NCBI RefSeq assembly: GCF_016755635.1
Contig: NZ_CP051500.1
Coordinates: 62,001 to 126,000 of the forward strand
DNA length: 64,000 nt
Origin: Helicobacter pylori
GTDB taxonomy: Bacteria > Campylobacterota > Campylobacteria > Campylobacterales > Helicobacteraceae
Direction of reading: 5' to 3'
In this document: piece by piece, positions 51,379 to 60,466 of the stretch
How the letters are laid out: each line of letters starts with the position of its first letter
Numbering within the stretch: position 1 is the stretch's first letter
The notes under the pieces: model-generated
The model's database searches: none
Told to the model about the DNA's origin: nothing
What the model saw: only the letters and a program-made list of their open reading frames with translations
Made by a program: the position numbers and the translations under genes

Positions 51379-52208
51379 TATTCCTCCTTAGAAATCGTTT
51401 GAAAAAACCCTTCATAATCGCATTCTAGTTTCCCCACGCAAAGCAGTTGCATCCGCTTGTTTTGAAATTCTATAGGGCGTGTTACTAGCATGCAATCAGG
51501 CTCTATAAAATGCAACCCCTTTTTGAAACGCTCCAAAACCTTACCCCCTAAAATGTCAAAAAATAAAGGGCTGTTTAAAAGCGTTTTTAACCCCATCAGA
51601 TTAAAGCGTGTGATTTGTGTGCTGGAATACTCCAAACGCTCTAATTGCCTGGCCAAACTCAACGCATTGACAGAAGCAGCGATTGAGCGCACTTCTTTAA
51701 CGCTTTTGCCCACAAGCTCTAATAAAAACTTCTCCATTTTAACGCTGTAACCCAGCGCGCAAGAAAACGCCAAAAAATCCAAAATCAAAAAGCGTTTTTC
51801 GCATTCAATGACTCTTTCTAAACGCTCCAAACTGGGTTTTTTTAACAGCGTGAAAAGCCCAAAATTTTCACTTGCACTTTTTAAGCGTTTTTCATTCACC
51901 TTTAAAACTTCAAAGCGCAACGACTTGTGCCAATAGTTTTCAAACGCCTTAAAAGTAGGCAATCTAGCGCCGCTAGAATGGGCTTGATAGAGCATGCCTT
52001 CTTTAGAAAGGATTTGAAAATAATTCCTGATCGTCGCGCAAGATATTTTCAAGTTTGCCAACTCTTTCAAGCGTTTAGAGCTAATGGGTTCTAAAATCTG
52101 CAGATAGGTTTTAACAAACGCATCTAACAAACTCTCTTTCTTATTCAAATCAGAACCTACTTTAATTCTTCTTAACATCATTATTTGAAAAATCTCGTCA
52201 ATCACCAT
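51378..52208 (-). CDS. hrcA: Heat-inducible transcription repressor HrcA
   Basis: A 276-residue repressor. The N-terminal winged helix ([20 protein letters not shown], then [19 protein letters not shown]) binds CIRCE operators. The start at 52208 is preferred because a frame extension to 52241 would run through the TATAAT promoter hexamer. It probably represses its own operon through the operator at 52255. Confidence 0.95.
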   Translation of the reverse strand: MVIDEIFQIMMLRRIKVGSDLNKKESLLDAFVKTYLQILEPISSKRLKELANLKISCATIRNYFQILSKEGMLYQAHSSGARLPTFKAFENYWHKSLRFEVLKVNEKRLKSASENFGLFTLLKKPSLERLERVIECEKRFLILDFLAFSCALGYSVKMEKFLLELVGKSVKEVRSIAASVNALSLARQLERLEYSSTQITRFNLMGLKTLLNSPLFFDILGGKVLERFKKGLHFIEPDCMLVTRPIEFQNKRMQLLCVGKLECDYEGFFQTISKEE

Positions 52209-52229
52209 TCTTGATGAAAGAACCTTCGC

Positions 52230-52235
52230 ATTATA
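52230..52235 (-). promoter_or_regulatory. hrcA operon promoter -10 (TATAAT)
   Basis: GTGCTATAATGC on the minus strand, a TGn-extended consensus -10, ends 21 bases before the hrcA ATG, leaving a leader of about 15 bases. Confidence 0.75.
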
Positions 52236-52254
52236 GCACAAAAAGTTAATAATC

Positions 52255-52279
52255 TATCACTTGTTTTGAAAAAGTGATA
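52255..52279 (-). promoter_or_regulatory. CIRCE-like operator
   Basis: A perfect inverted repeat, TATCACTT-N9-AAGTGATA, with the 9-base spacer typical of CIRCE (consensus TTAGCACTC-N9-GAGTGCTAA) lies about 20 bases upstream of the -10 of the hrcA operon. Likely bound by HrcA. Confidence 0.75.
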
Positions 52280-52411
52280 AAAATTACCTGATTTTTCTTT
52301 AAAGTTTAGTCTGTATCACTAAATTTATTTACTAGCATTAAATTAGGATTTTTTATAGAGTTGATTTAATTTAGATCTGATCTCATTTAAATATGGATAA
52401 TCCTTTTTGTT

Positions 52412-52549
52412 TTATAATGAAACTCATTCTCTTAAGGGGATAGGGGGGTATTTTGAAATAACTCTCCCCCTACAACCCCCCTTAAAATCCCCCTAACCCC
52501 CAAGACCGCTTTTTTAGTAAAGTTATCGCTTGCTTGACGCAAGCTCTTT
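52412..52549 (+). repeat. Dispersed intergenic repeat R2, copy 2
   Basis: Partner of 20472-20610. A TATAAT lies at its left end (52413-52418), and a perfect GCTTGC-TTGAC-GCAAGC hairpin (52528-52544) followed by T-rich sequence at its right end, so it has the outline of a ~120-base small RNA gene. It lies between divergent hrcA and the aldolase-fold gene. Confidence 0.85.
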
Positions 52550-52590
52550 ACTATTTTATTATCTATCTTTTATTAAAAAAACTTGTTATC

Positions 52591-53229
52591 ATGCTAAACA
52601 TGAACACACACACAAGAGGCATTGACAGCAATCTGATTTATTCGCTCAAAAGCATTTCATTATCCATGTTTAGAAAGGGTTTTTTTGGGCTTTATCAAGG
52701 CTCCATTTCGGCGCGTATTGGCACCAATCAATTTGTGATCAATAAAAGAAACGCTGTTTTTGATCAATTGAATGAAAACACCTTACTGGTCTTGCATGAC
52801 AAAATAGATTACCGCTGGAAAGAAGCGAGCCTGGATTCGCCCATTCATGCGAGCGTGTATCGGGAGTTTTTGGACGCTAAATTCATCGCTTACGCGCGCC
52901 CTCCTTATAGCCTAGCGTATTCCTTGCGCCATAACCGATTGCTCCCTAGGGATTATTTAGGGTATCGTTCTTTGGGCGAAGAAATCGCCATTTTTAACCC
53001 CAAAGACTATGACAGCTGGCAAGAAAGAGCGGATACAGAGATTTTACGCCAACTGCAAGAGAGCAAAAAATATTTTGTTTTCATTAAGGGGTGTGGGATT
53101 TTTGCCTACCACAGAGAGCTTTCTAAACTCATGGAAGTTTTTGATTTGATTGAAAACTCATGCAAGGTTTTACGATTGGGCGATTTAATGGATTATTGCT
53201 ATAATGATGATCCACGATTGAGCGTGTAA
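52591..53229 (+). CDS. Class II aldolase/adducin-fold protein lacking zinc ligands
   Basis: A 212-residue protein. The order MFRKGFFGLYQGSISARIG, SPIHASVYREF, then LLPRDYLGYRSLGEEIAIF follows the class II aldolase/adducin fold. At the place where active members carry the HxH zinc ligands it reads YARPPYSLAYSL, so the metal site appears lost and catalysis is unlikely. The frame is open 19 codons upstream, into repeat R2, but that part is a hydrophobic run from AT-rich DNA; Met 52600 is another possible start. Fold assignment by eye. Confidence 0.75.
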   Translation: MLNMNTHTRGIDSNLIYSLKSISLSMFRKGFFGLYQGSISARIGTNQFVINKRNAVFDQLNENTLLVLHDKIDYRWKEASLDSPIHASVYREFLDAKFIAYARPPYSLAYSLRHNRLLPRDYLGYRSLGEEIAIFNPKDYDSWQERADTEILRQLQESKKYFVFIKGCGIFAYHRELSKLMEVFDLIENSCKVLRLGDLMDYCYNDDPRLSV

Positions 53230-53249
53230 AAAGCTAAAAAGGATAAAAC

Positions 53250-53546
53250 ATGACCATCAACACCCATTACACCCCTAATTTCACACAGCTCCAAACCTTG
53301 AACAATATCAATAATGACGCAACCATAAAGGACAGGAATCAAGCAGAGCAGGATTTACAACAAAGCAGTATTCAAGATGGTTTCAGCCAAGATAATACGC
53401 CAAACGCCCCTGATTTTGACAGGTTACAAGCTTTAAACGCTATCAATAACGACGGCGAGATTAAAGATAAATCCCAAGTTGAAAAAAGCCTTGCTGATGG
53501 CGAAAATACCCCTGAAATTTATTCCAGCCTAGACACATACGCTTAA
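53250..53546 (+). CDS. Small protein with internal duplication
   Basis: A 98-residue hydrophilic protein, mainly Asn/Gln/Asp. Residues 11-36 and 56-81 are two versions of one unit (FxxLQxLNxINNDxxIKDxxQxExxL), so the gene arose by internal duplication. It lies 18 bases after the aldolase-fold gene and convergent with the Maf-type gene. AAAGGA precedes the ATG. No signal peptide or known family; function unknown. Confidence 0.75.
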   Translation: MTINTHYTPNFTQLQTLNNINNDATIKDRNQAEQDLQQSSIQDGFSQDNTPNAPDFDRLQALNAINNDGEIKDKSQVEKSLADGENTPEIYSSLDTYA

Positions 53547-53554
53547 AAAGGGGT

Positions 53555-55438
53555 TCACCATTCCTTCAAAGCCATTTTGATCGCTTCTATCACGCAATCC
53601 ATCCCACCCGCTAAACTAAAAAGCCAGTATTTGTGCGCGTAAATGTATTCTAATTGCTTAGCCCTTAATTCGTCTTCATTATTCGTTTTTTTACACACGA
53701 TTTCAGCGATATGCAATTCCTGGTGGAAAATGTAAGATTGTATCGCATCCATGAAATACGAATTGAATCGCTTGTCATCAAAAAGCTCTTTAACGTTGTC
53801 AATTTCAGCGCTCAAATTTTCTAATGCTTTAAAATCCAACTCGTCTAATTTTTTTTCTTCATGAAGCTTTTCCACTTTTTCTAAAAATTCTGCCACCTTT
53901 AAAAACGCTTCTTCAACTTGCGTTTTTTTCTCATTGGCGTATTTGATGATTTCTTCGCATTTTTGCTTGGCGATCTTTAAATTTTTAGCCTGTTCTGATT
54001 GGGTGGGATAAATAAGATTGATAGGAGGCTTTGGCTTGGATTTGTCTATTTTTTCGCACACTTCTTTAAAAGGCATTTCTTTAGTCCCTTTAATCCTAGC
54101 CCCCCCTTCAGTAGCGTTAATGACTTCTAATTTATAGGGCGTGTTAAAAATATCTTTTTCAAAAAATTCTAAGAAAAGTTTCCACACTAAAGTGGTCTCT
54201 ACTTTCCCATTACCTCCGTATTTTTCTATAAAGATCTTGTCTTTATCCTTTTTAGGCTTGATCTCTCTATCGCCATAAATCGCCCCACTAGCGTGGCTGT
54301 TACCGCTTTGTGAAAAGCTCAAATCTTGCCCGATAAACACGCATCTTTTGAAACGAGAATGCACCACTAATTCATACGCCATGTTCGCTGCACTCATGCC
54401 TATGCCCACATAACCATACTGGTGCAAATCAAAAAGGTTAGTATAACCAAAGGGGCGGAAGCTGAATTGCTTAACCCCCTTTTTAACCGCTTTAATCAAT
54501 CGTTTATGCACAATGGAAGTCAGAGCAAAAATAACGCCTTCTTGAAAATCTAAGGGGGTTTCTTCGTAAAATTTCGCCGTCAAATCCACCCTTTCTAAAG
54601 ACAGCACAATATCAGGCTTGATACCGGCTTTAGCCAAAATAGGGAAAGAAGCGTCTATGCAAAAAAGCGTCGCATAAGGAGCGATTTCTTTTAAAAGGGG
54701 GAGTTGCTTATTTAAACTAGGCCCGGTTGAAACAATAATAGCGGTATCTCTGTTTTTTAAAGCGTTCACAAAATCCACTAAACTAGGGCTTTTGATGACT
54801 TCAGGCAAATTAGCGGCATGTTGTTTGATGCCTATGAGCGCGTCTTTAGCGTCATTGCCCACGCTAATAGCGCCATGCTCTAAAGCGCGCGTGAAATGCT
54901 GGTTGATTTCTATCATTTGATCAGAATATCGTTCATAATAAGCGTTAAAAAGTTTTAAATCATACATTCTTGCGTATAAACGAGACTTTTTATCCATATC
55001 AAATAATGAAGCGATCATGTTGTAATTGCAAAAACTTGCATGCAATAAAATCAAACGATTTTCTAAAATCTCAGTGGAAAAATCCAAAAGATTCAGCACG
55101 ATGAAAATAATTTCTATTTCAGGCTCAATGACCACCAAGCGTTTTAAATTGCCATTACCTAAAAGCAAGCGATAAAACACCCCATTACCCAAGCCAAAAT
55201 AATACAAATAAGGATAAAGCATGTGAATTTCGCTATTTTTGTATAGCTCTAAGCTTGAATCTAGCGGGCTTTTTTCAAATAAGGGGGTGTTTGTTTCTTT
55301 ATCTAAAAGGTTGAAATTCGCGCTATCATTCCCTAAAAACACTTCGTATTTTTTGTTTTCTTTAATGGCTTTGAGCTTTGCGAATAAGAGAGGGTCTTTT
55401 TTGAAAAGAGCTTGTAAGTTTTTTTGATAAATATCCAT
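53555..55438 (-). CDS. Maf-type motility accessory factor (DUF115), flagellin modification
   Basis: A 627-residue protein. The central DUF115/MptE-like core includes TAIIVSTGPSLNKQLPLLKE near 235-253, LFCIDASFPILAKAGIKPDIVLSLERVD near 260-287 and FIGQDLSFSQSGNSHASG near 358-375. Such Maf proteins transfer pseudaminic or related sugars onto flagellins. A coiled coil fills about 490-560. It lies 47 bases downstream of flaB and in the same direction, which supports a flagellar role. A hairpin terminator separates the two. Confidence 0.88.
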   Translation of the reverse strand: MDIYQKNLQALFKKDPLLFAKLKAIKENKKYEVFLGNDSANFNLLDKETNTPLFEKSPLDSSLELYKNSEIHMLYPYLYYFGLGNGVFYRLLLGNGNLKRLVVIEPEIEIIFIVLNLLDFSTEILENRLILLHASFCNYNMIASLFDMDKKSRLYARMYDLKLFNAYYERYSDQMIEINQHFTRALEHGAISVGNDAKDALIGIKQHAANLPEVIKSPSLVDFVNALKNRDTAIIVSTGPSLNKQLPLLKEIAPYATLFCIDASFPILAKAGIKPDIVLSLERVDLTAKFYEETPLDFQEGVIFALTSIVHKRLIKAVKKGVKQFSFRPFGYTNLFDLHQYGYVGIGMSAANMAYELVVHSRFKRCVFIGQDLSFSQSGNSHASGAIYGDREIKPKKDKDKIFIEKYGGNGKVETTLVWKLFLEFFEKDIFNTPYKLEVINATEGGARIKGTKEMPFKEVCEKIDKSKPKPPINLIYPTQSEQAKNLKIAKQKCEEIIKYANEKKTQVEEAFLKVAEFLEKVEKLHEEKKLDELDFKALENLSAEIDNVKELFDDKRFNSYFMDAIQSYIFHQELHIAEIVCKKTNNEDELRAKQLEYIYAHKYWLFSLAGGMDCVIEAIKMALKEW

Positions 55439-55451
55439 CGTTCCAACTTAT

Positions 55452-55473
55452 AAAAAGGGCTAACGCCCCTTTG
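55452..55473 (-). terminator. flaB terminator
   Basis: On the minus strand AAAGGGGC pairs with GCCCTTTT around GTTA (one wobble) and is followed by TTAT, 13 bases after the flaB stop. Confidence 0.7.
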
Positions 55474-55485
55474 AATCAAGGGTTG

Positions 55486-57030
55486 TTATTGTAAAAGCCT
55501 TAAGACATTTTGTTGCACCGCATTCGCTTGCGCCATAGCAAAACTCCCGCTTTGCGCCAAAATATTGTATTTAGAAAAGTTCGCGCTCTCTTCAGCAAAA
55601 TCCACATCTCTGATTTGAGATTCAGCCGCTTTAACATTCACTTGGGTTACAGAAATATTATTAATGGTGGTAACCAATTCCATTTGCACCGAACCCATAT
55701 CCGATCGGATCTTGTCTAATTGCGTGCGCGCTGAATCCGCCATATCCATCACAATCATCGCCCCTTTAAGGCTTGTTACCCCAGCCCCTATACCTTGAGA
55801 ATTGGTTTCCGCTTGCGCGCCATTAGCGTTCGCTCCAGCTGCGGAAGCCACATTCGCATCAAAAATGCCCCTAACCGCTCTCAAATTCACGGTGTATTCT
55901 GCCACCCCTTGAGCGGAATGAAAGCCCACATGGCTAAAATTCACACCGCTCACAATGATGTCTCTAGCGTCGGTCCTAGTCAAGGTTAAGCGCCCAATAA
56001 CCGCATGCTGTGTCCCAGAAATCCCTGCAAAATTCCCTCCCCCAAAAACCTGACCGCTCGCGCTCGCTGCATGCACTGAGATCGCGCGCCCGTCAATGGA
56101 GTGCAAATTAATGCGCCCTTGAATATCCAAGCTCGCTTCCACGCCGGTGCGATCTTTGACGGAGTTAATGGCATTAGTCAATCTCCCGTCAGCGTCGTTT
56201 TTATGCACATCATTCACGGTCCCAATTTCTACGCCATTAATGGTAAGCTCCCTCACAGTTCCTGATTGCACAGGAGTGCCACCGGTAGCCATGACATTAT
56301 AAGACGCCCTAACGCCTAAGGTGTTAGAAAAGCGGTTGATGATTTCGCTTAACGCCCCAATCCCAGTGCCAGCGCTTGTAGAAATACGCACGGTTTCAAT
56401 CTTATAATCATTCACGCCATTGACTTGTTTGAAATTCAATCCCACTTCAGTCAAGTTTTGCGCCGCCGCACTAGCGAGCATGCCTGCACCGCTAAAAGAA
56501 GAGGTTTCCATGCGCACATGCCCAATCTTATCTGAGCTCGTTGAGCCAATAGACGCCTTAACCGTGGTGTTAGAATACGCGCCGATTTGAAATTCTTTGT
56601 TAGAAAAACTTCCTGAAAGCATTTGTTGGCCGTTAAAGCTTGTGGTGTTAGCGATATTGTCTAGTTCTTCTAACAACCTTTGAATATCGCTTTGGAGCGC
56701 TCTTCGGCTTTCTAAAGTTTGCCCATCTTGAGCGGCTTGAACGGCTTTGGTTTTAATGGTGTCTAAGATTTTGATTTGCTCATCCATCGCTTTATCAGCG
56801 GTTTGAACCATACCAATAGCGTCATTAGCGTTGCGGATCGCTTGACCCAAATTCGCACTTTGACTCCTTAAGCTATCAGCGATCGCCATCCCACTAGAAT
56901 CGTCAGCGGCTTTATTGATCCTAAGCCCTGAGCTTAACTTTTCAAGCGAGCTTGAAAGGTCTCTGTTGTTTTGAACCCCTACCGCATGAGAAGTTAAAGC
57001 GGCGATATTGGTATTTATCCTAAAACTCAT
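55486..57030 (-). CDS. flaB: Flagellin B
   Basis: A 514-residue minor flagellin found near the hook. Conserved D0/D1 ends ([20 protein letters not shown] and [20 protein letters not shown]) flank a variable centre. No signal peptide, as it is exported by the flagellar type III apparatus. Transcribed from a sigma-54 promoter. The central Ser/Thr are targets for pseudaminic acid glycosylation, linking it to the Maf-type gene downstream. Confidence 0.98.
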   Translation of the reverse strand: MSFRINTNIAALTSHAVGVQNNRDLSSSLEKLSSGLRINKAADDSSGMAIADSLRSQSANLGQAIRNANDAIGMVQTADKAMDEQIKILDTIKTKAVQAAQDGQTLESRRALQSDIQRLLEELDNIANTTSFNGQQMLSGSFSNKEFQIGAYSNTTVKASIGSTSSDKIGHVRMETSSFSGAGMLASAAAQNLTEVGLNFKQVNGVNDYKIETVRISTSAGTGIGALSEIINRFSNTLGVRASYNVMATGGTPVQSGTVRELTINGVEIGTVNDVHKNDADGRLTNAINSVKDRTGVEASLDIQGRINLHSIDGRAISVHAASASGQVFGGGNFAGISGTQHAVIGRLTLTRTDARDIIVSGVNFSHVGFHSAQGVAEYTVNLRAVRGIFDANVASAAGANANGAQAETNSQGIGAGVTSLKGAMIVMDMADSARTQLDKIRSDMGSVQMELVTTINNISVTQVNVKAAESQIRDVDFAEESANFSKYNILAQSGSFAMAQANAVQQNVLRLLQ

Positions 57031-57065
57031 GTTTGCATCCTTTGCATAGATATTTGCTGTTAATC

Positions 57066-57084
57066 AAGCAAAGGGTGTTCCAAC
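57066..57084 (-). promoter_or_regulatory. Sigma-54 promoter of flaB
   Basis: TTGGAACACCCTTTGCTT on the minus strand has GG and GC separated by ten bases (57068-57081), the -24/-12 pattern, about 40 bases upstream of the flaB ATG. Fits the known RpoN/FlgR control. Confidence 0.9.
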
Positions 57085-57149
57085 TCTTTGATTTTTAGCG
57101 CCGTTATAGTTTTTATGGTTTAATAGGGCGTTTAGTCAAAATTCTATGC

Positions 57150-57155
57150 TACAAT
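57150..57155 (+). promoter_or_regulatory. topA promoter, extended -10
   Basis: TATGCTACAAT contains a TGn-extended TACAAT, 40 bases before the topA ATG. Confidence 0.65.
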
Positions 57156-57195
57156 CATTTATTAATAGGTATAAACATTTTATTAAAGGCGTTCC

Positions 57196-59406
57196 ATGAA
57201 GCACCTTATTATTGTAGAATCCCCCGCAAAAGCCAAAACCATTAAAAATTTTTTGGATAAAAATTATGAAGTTATCGCCTCTAAAGGGCATGTTAGGGAT
57301 TTATCCAAATTCGCTTTAGGCATTAAGATTGATGAAACCGGCTTCACTCCTAATTATGTCGTGGATAAAGATCATAAAGAACTTGTCAAACAAATCATAG
57401 AGCTTTCTAAAAAAGCATCTATTACTTATATCGCTACTGATGAAGACAGAGAAGGGGAAGCGATAGGCTATCATGTGGCATGCTTGATTGGGGGGAAATT
57501 GGAGAGCTATCCTAGGATTGTTTTTCATGAGATCACGCAAAATGCGATTTTAAACGCTCTAAAAACCCCACGACAAATTGACATGTCTAAGGTCAATGCC
57601 CAACAAGCCAGGCGTTTTTTAGATCGAATCGTGGGTTTCAAGCTCAGCTCATTGATTGCATCAAAGATCACTAAAGGCTTGAGCGCTGGGCGGGTGCAAA
57701 GCGCGGCTTTAAAGCTTGTGATTGATAGAGAAAGGGAAATCAAAGCCTTTAAGCCTTTAACCTACTTCACGCTAGACGCTTACTTTGAGCCGCATTTAGA
57801 AGCGCAACTCATCAGCTATAAGGGCAACAAACTCAAAGCCCAAGAACTCATTGATGAAAAAAAAGCCAAAGAAATTAAAAACGAATTAGAAAAAGAAAGC
57901 TACACTATCTCTAGTATCGTTAAAAAATCTAAAAAATCCCCCACACCGCCCCCTTTCATGACTTCCACTTTACAGCAAAGCGCTTCCAGTCTTTTAGGCT
58001 TTTCGCCTACAAAAACCATGAGTATCGCTCAAAAATTATATGAAGGCGTAGCCACCCCGCAAGGCGTTATGGGCGTGATCACTTACATGAGGACTGATAG
58101 CTTGAATATCGCTAAAGAGGCTTTAGAAGAAGCGAGGGCTAAGATTTTAAAAGACTATGGCAAAGACTACCTACCCCCTAAAGCCAAAGTCTATTCCAGC
58201 AAGAATAAAAACGCCCAAGAAGCCCATGAAGCGATCAGGCCCACTTCTATTATTTTAGAGCCAAACGCTTTAAAAGACTACCTTAAGCCTGAAGAATTAA
58301 AGCTCTATACCTTAATTTACAAACGCTTTTTAGCTTCTCAAATGCAAGACGCTCTTTTTGAAAGCCAAAGCGTGGTTGTGGCTTGCGAAAAAGGCGAGTT
58401 TAAAGCGAGTGGCAGAAAACTCCTTTTTGATGGTTATTATAAAATTTTAGGCAATGACGATAAGGACAAATTGCTCCCCAATTTGAAAGAAAATGACCCC
58501 ATTAAATTAGAAAAACTAGAGAGCAACGCCCATGTTACAGAGCCTCCGGCACGCTATTCAGAAGCGAGTTTGATTAAAGTTTTAGAAAGTTTAGGCATAG
58601 GCAGGCCCAGCACCTACGCCCCAACGATTTCCCTTTTGCAAAACAGAGACTACATCAAGGTAGAAAAAAAGCAGATCAGCGCTTTAGAGAGCGCTTTTAA
58701 AGTGATAGAAATTTTAGAAAAGCATTTTGAAGAAATCGTGGATTCCAAATTCAGCGCTTCTTTAGAAGAAGAGCTTGATAATATCGCTCAAAATAAAGCC
58801 GACTACCAGCAAGTCTTAAAGGACTTTTACTACCCTTTTATGGATAAAATTGAAGCCGGGAAAAAGAATATCATCTCTCAGAAAGTGCATGAAAAAACCG
58901 GCCAATCATGCCCTAAATGCGGGGGGGAATTAGTCAAAAAGAATAGCCGTTATGGGGAGTTTATCGCTTGCAATAATTACCCTAAATGCAAATATGTCAA
59001 ACAGACTGAAAACGCTCACGATGGAGCCAATCAAGAATTGTGCGAAAAATGCGGAGGGGAAATGGTGCAAAAATTCAGCAGAAATGGGGCGTTTTTGGCT
59101 TGCAACAACTATCCTGAATGCAAAAACACCAAATCGCTAAAAAACACCCCTAACGCCAAAGAAACAATAGAAGGCGTGAAATGCCCAGAATGCGGGGGGG
59201 ATATTGCCTTAAAAAGGAGCAGGAAAGGCTCGTTTTATGGCTGTAACAATTACCCTAAATGCAATTTTTTATCCAACCATAAGCCCATCAACAAGCGTTG
59301 CGAGAAGTGCCATTATTTAATGAGTGAAAGAATCTATCGCAAAAAAAAGGTGCATGAATGCATTAAATGCAAAGAGCGTGTGTTTTTAGAGGAAGAGAAT
59401 GGCTAA
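57196..59406 (+). CDS. topA: DNA topoisomerase I
   Basis: A 736-residue type IA topoisomerase that relaxes negative supercoils. The TOPRIM domain starts with IVESPAKAKTIKNFL at 6-20, with the DEDREGE acidic motif near 87. The catalytic Tyr lies in GVITYMRTDS near 297. The C-terminal zinc-binding part has three CxxCGG...C-N-NYP-C modules (about 575-690) and one shorter Cys-rich module at the end. It overlaps the radical SAM gene by eight bases. Confidence 0.98.
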   Translation: MKHLIIVESPAKAKTIKNFLDKNYEVIASKGHVRDLSKFALGIKIDETGFTPNYVVDKDHKELVKQIIELSKKASITYIATDEDREGEAIGYHVACLIGGKLESYPRIVFHEITQNAILNALKTPRQIDMSKVNAQQARRFLDRIVGFKLSSLIASKITKGLSAGRVQSAALKLVIDREREIKAFKPLTYFTLDAYFEPHLEAQLISYKGNKLKAQELIDEKKAKEIKNELEKESYTISSIVKKSKKSPTPPPFMTSTLQQSASSLLGFSPTKTMSIAQKLYEGVATPQGVMGVITYMRTDSLNIAKEALEEARAKILKDYGKDYLPPKAKVYSSKNKNAQEAHEAIRPTSIILEPNALKDYLKPEELKLYTLIYKRFLASQMQDALFESQSVVVACEKGEFKASGRKLLFDGYYKILGNDDKDKLLPNLKENDPIKLEKLESNAHVTEPPARYSEASLIKVLESLGIGRPSTYAPTISLLQNRDYIKVEKKQISALESAFKVIEILEKHFEEIVDSKFSASLEEELDNIAQNKADYQQVLKDFYYPFMDKIEAGKKNIISQKVHEKTGQSCPKCGGELVKKNSRYGEFIACNNYPKCKYVKQTENAHDGANQELCEKCGGEMVQKFSRNGAFLACNNYPECKNTKSLKNTPNAKETIEGVKCPECGGDIALKRSRKGSFYGCNNYPKCNFLSNHKPINKRCEKCHYLMSERIYRKKKVHECIKCKERVFLEEENG

Positions 59407-60325
59407 AGAAAATCCGCCTGTCGTTTTTGGGCCTGTTTTATCCAGGCGTTTTGGGAAGTCTTTGGGCGTGGATTTATCGCCCTCTAAAAAACAATGCAAT
59501 TACAATTGCATTTATTGCGAGTTGGGTAAAGCCAAGCCCATTGAACGCATGGAAGAAGTGATAAAAGTAGAAACCTTGATTAACGCCATTCAAAACGCCC
59601 TAAACAATCTCACCATCCCCATTGATGTTTTAACCATTACCGCTAATGGCGAACCCACTCTATACCCTCATTTATTAGAGCTTATCCAAAGCGTCAAGCC
59701 TTTTTTAAAGGGCGTTAAAACTTTGATTTTAAGCAACGGCTCGCTCTTTTATGAGCCAAAAGTCCAGCAAGCCTTAAAGGAATTTGACATCGTTAAATTT
59801 TCTTTAGACGCTATTGATTTGAAAGCCTTTGAAAGAGTGGATAAGCCCTATTCTAAAGACATTAACAAGATTTTAGAGGGGATTTTGAGCTTTTCTCAAA
59901 TCTATCAAGGGCAACTGGTGGCTGAAGTGCTGTTGATTAAGGGCGTGAATGATAGCGCGAACAACTTAAAACTCATCGCTGCCTTTTTAAAACAAATCAA
60001 TATAGCCAGAGTGGATTTAAGCACCATAGACAGACCCTCAAGCTTTAAAGCCCCTAAATTGAGCGAAGATGAATTATTAAAATGCTCTTTATTTTTTGAA
60101 GGGCTTTGCGTGAGTTTGCCTAAACGATCCATTACTCAAGCTAAAAAATTGATTTCTTGCGGTATAGACGAATTGCTCGCTTTAATTTCCAGGCGCCCTT
60201 TAAGTGCAGAAGAAGCCCCCTTAATACTGGATTCTAACGCTTTTAAGCATTTAGAAACTTTATTAAACCATCAACAAATTACGATTAAAAGAGTCGGCTC
60301 TTTGGAGTTTTATTGCGCGTTTTAA
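59399..60325 (+). CDS. Radical SAM protein
   Basis: A 308-residue radical SAM enzyme; the iron-sulfur cluster motif CNYNCIYC (Cys 33, 37, 40) is followed by a TANGEPTLYPHL glycine-rich AdoMet segment near 80. The remainder fits a TIM-barrel radical SAM protein, of a group often annotated near MoaA/Elp3-like families. Substrate unknown. It overlaps the end of topA, so the two are co-transcribed. Confidence 0.9.
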   Translation: MAKENPPVVFGPVLSRRFGKSLGVDLSPSKKQCNYNCIYCELGKAKPIERMEEVIKVETLINAIQNALNNLTIPIDVLTITANGEPTLYPHLLELIQSVKPFLKGVKTLILSNGSLFYEPKVQQALKEFDIVKFSLDAIDLKAFERVDKPYSKDINKILEGILSFSQIYQGQLVAEVLLIKGVNDSANNLKLIAAFLKQINIARVDLSTIDRPSSFKAPKLSEDELLKCSLFFEGLCVSLPKRSITQAKKLISCGIDELLALISRRPLSAEEAPLILDSNAFKHLETLLNHQQITIKRVGSLEFYCAF

Positions 60326-60466
60326 CCTCCATTTGTAAGTTTTACCTTACTTTAGGGAGCTTAAGCTTTTAAATAAGGTTCTCTTTTATTACCAAATAAC
60401 GCCACAATACCATAAAAAATCAAAAGCCGACAGATCATTAAAAACTTGGTGTAATGTTTTTAATCG

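Noticed and set aside
52209..52241. Longer HrcA start at 52241
   Set aside because: The extension contains the TATAAT hexamer of the operon promoter and would lie upstream of the likely transcript start.
52534..52590. Longer start for the aldolase-fold gene
   Set aside because: The extra codons lie in the tail of repeat R2, encode an AT-driven hydrophobic run and lack a ribosome-binding site.
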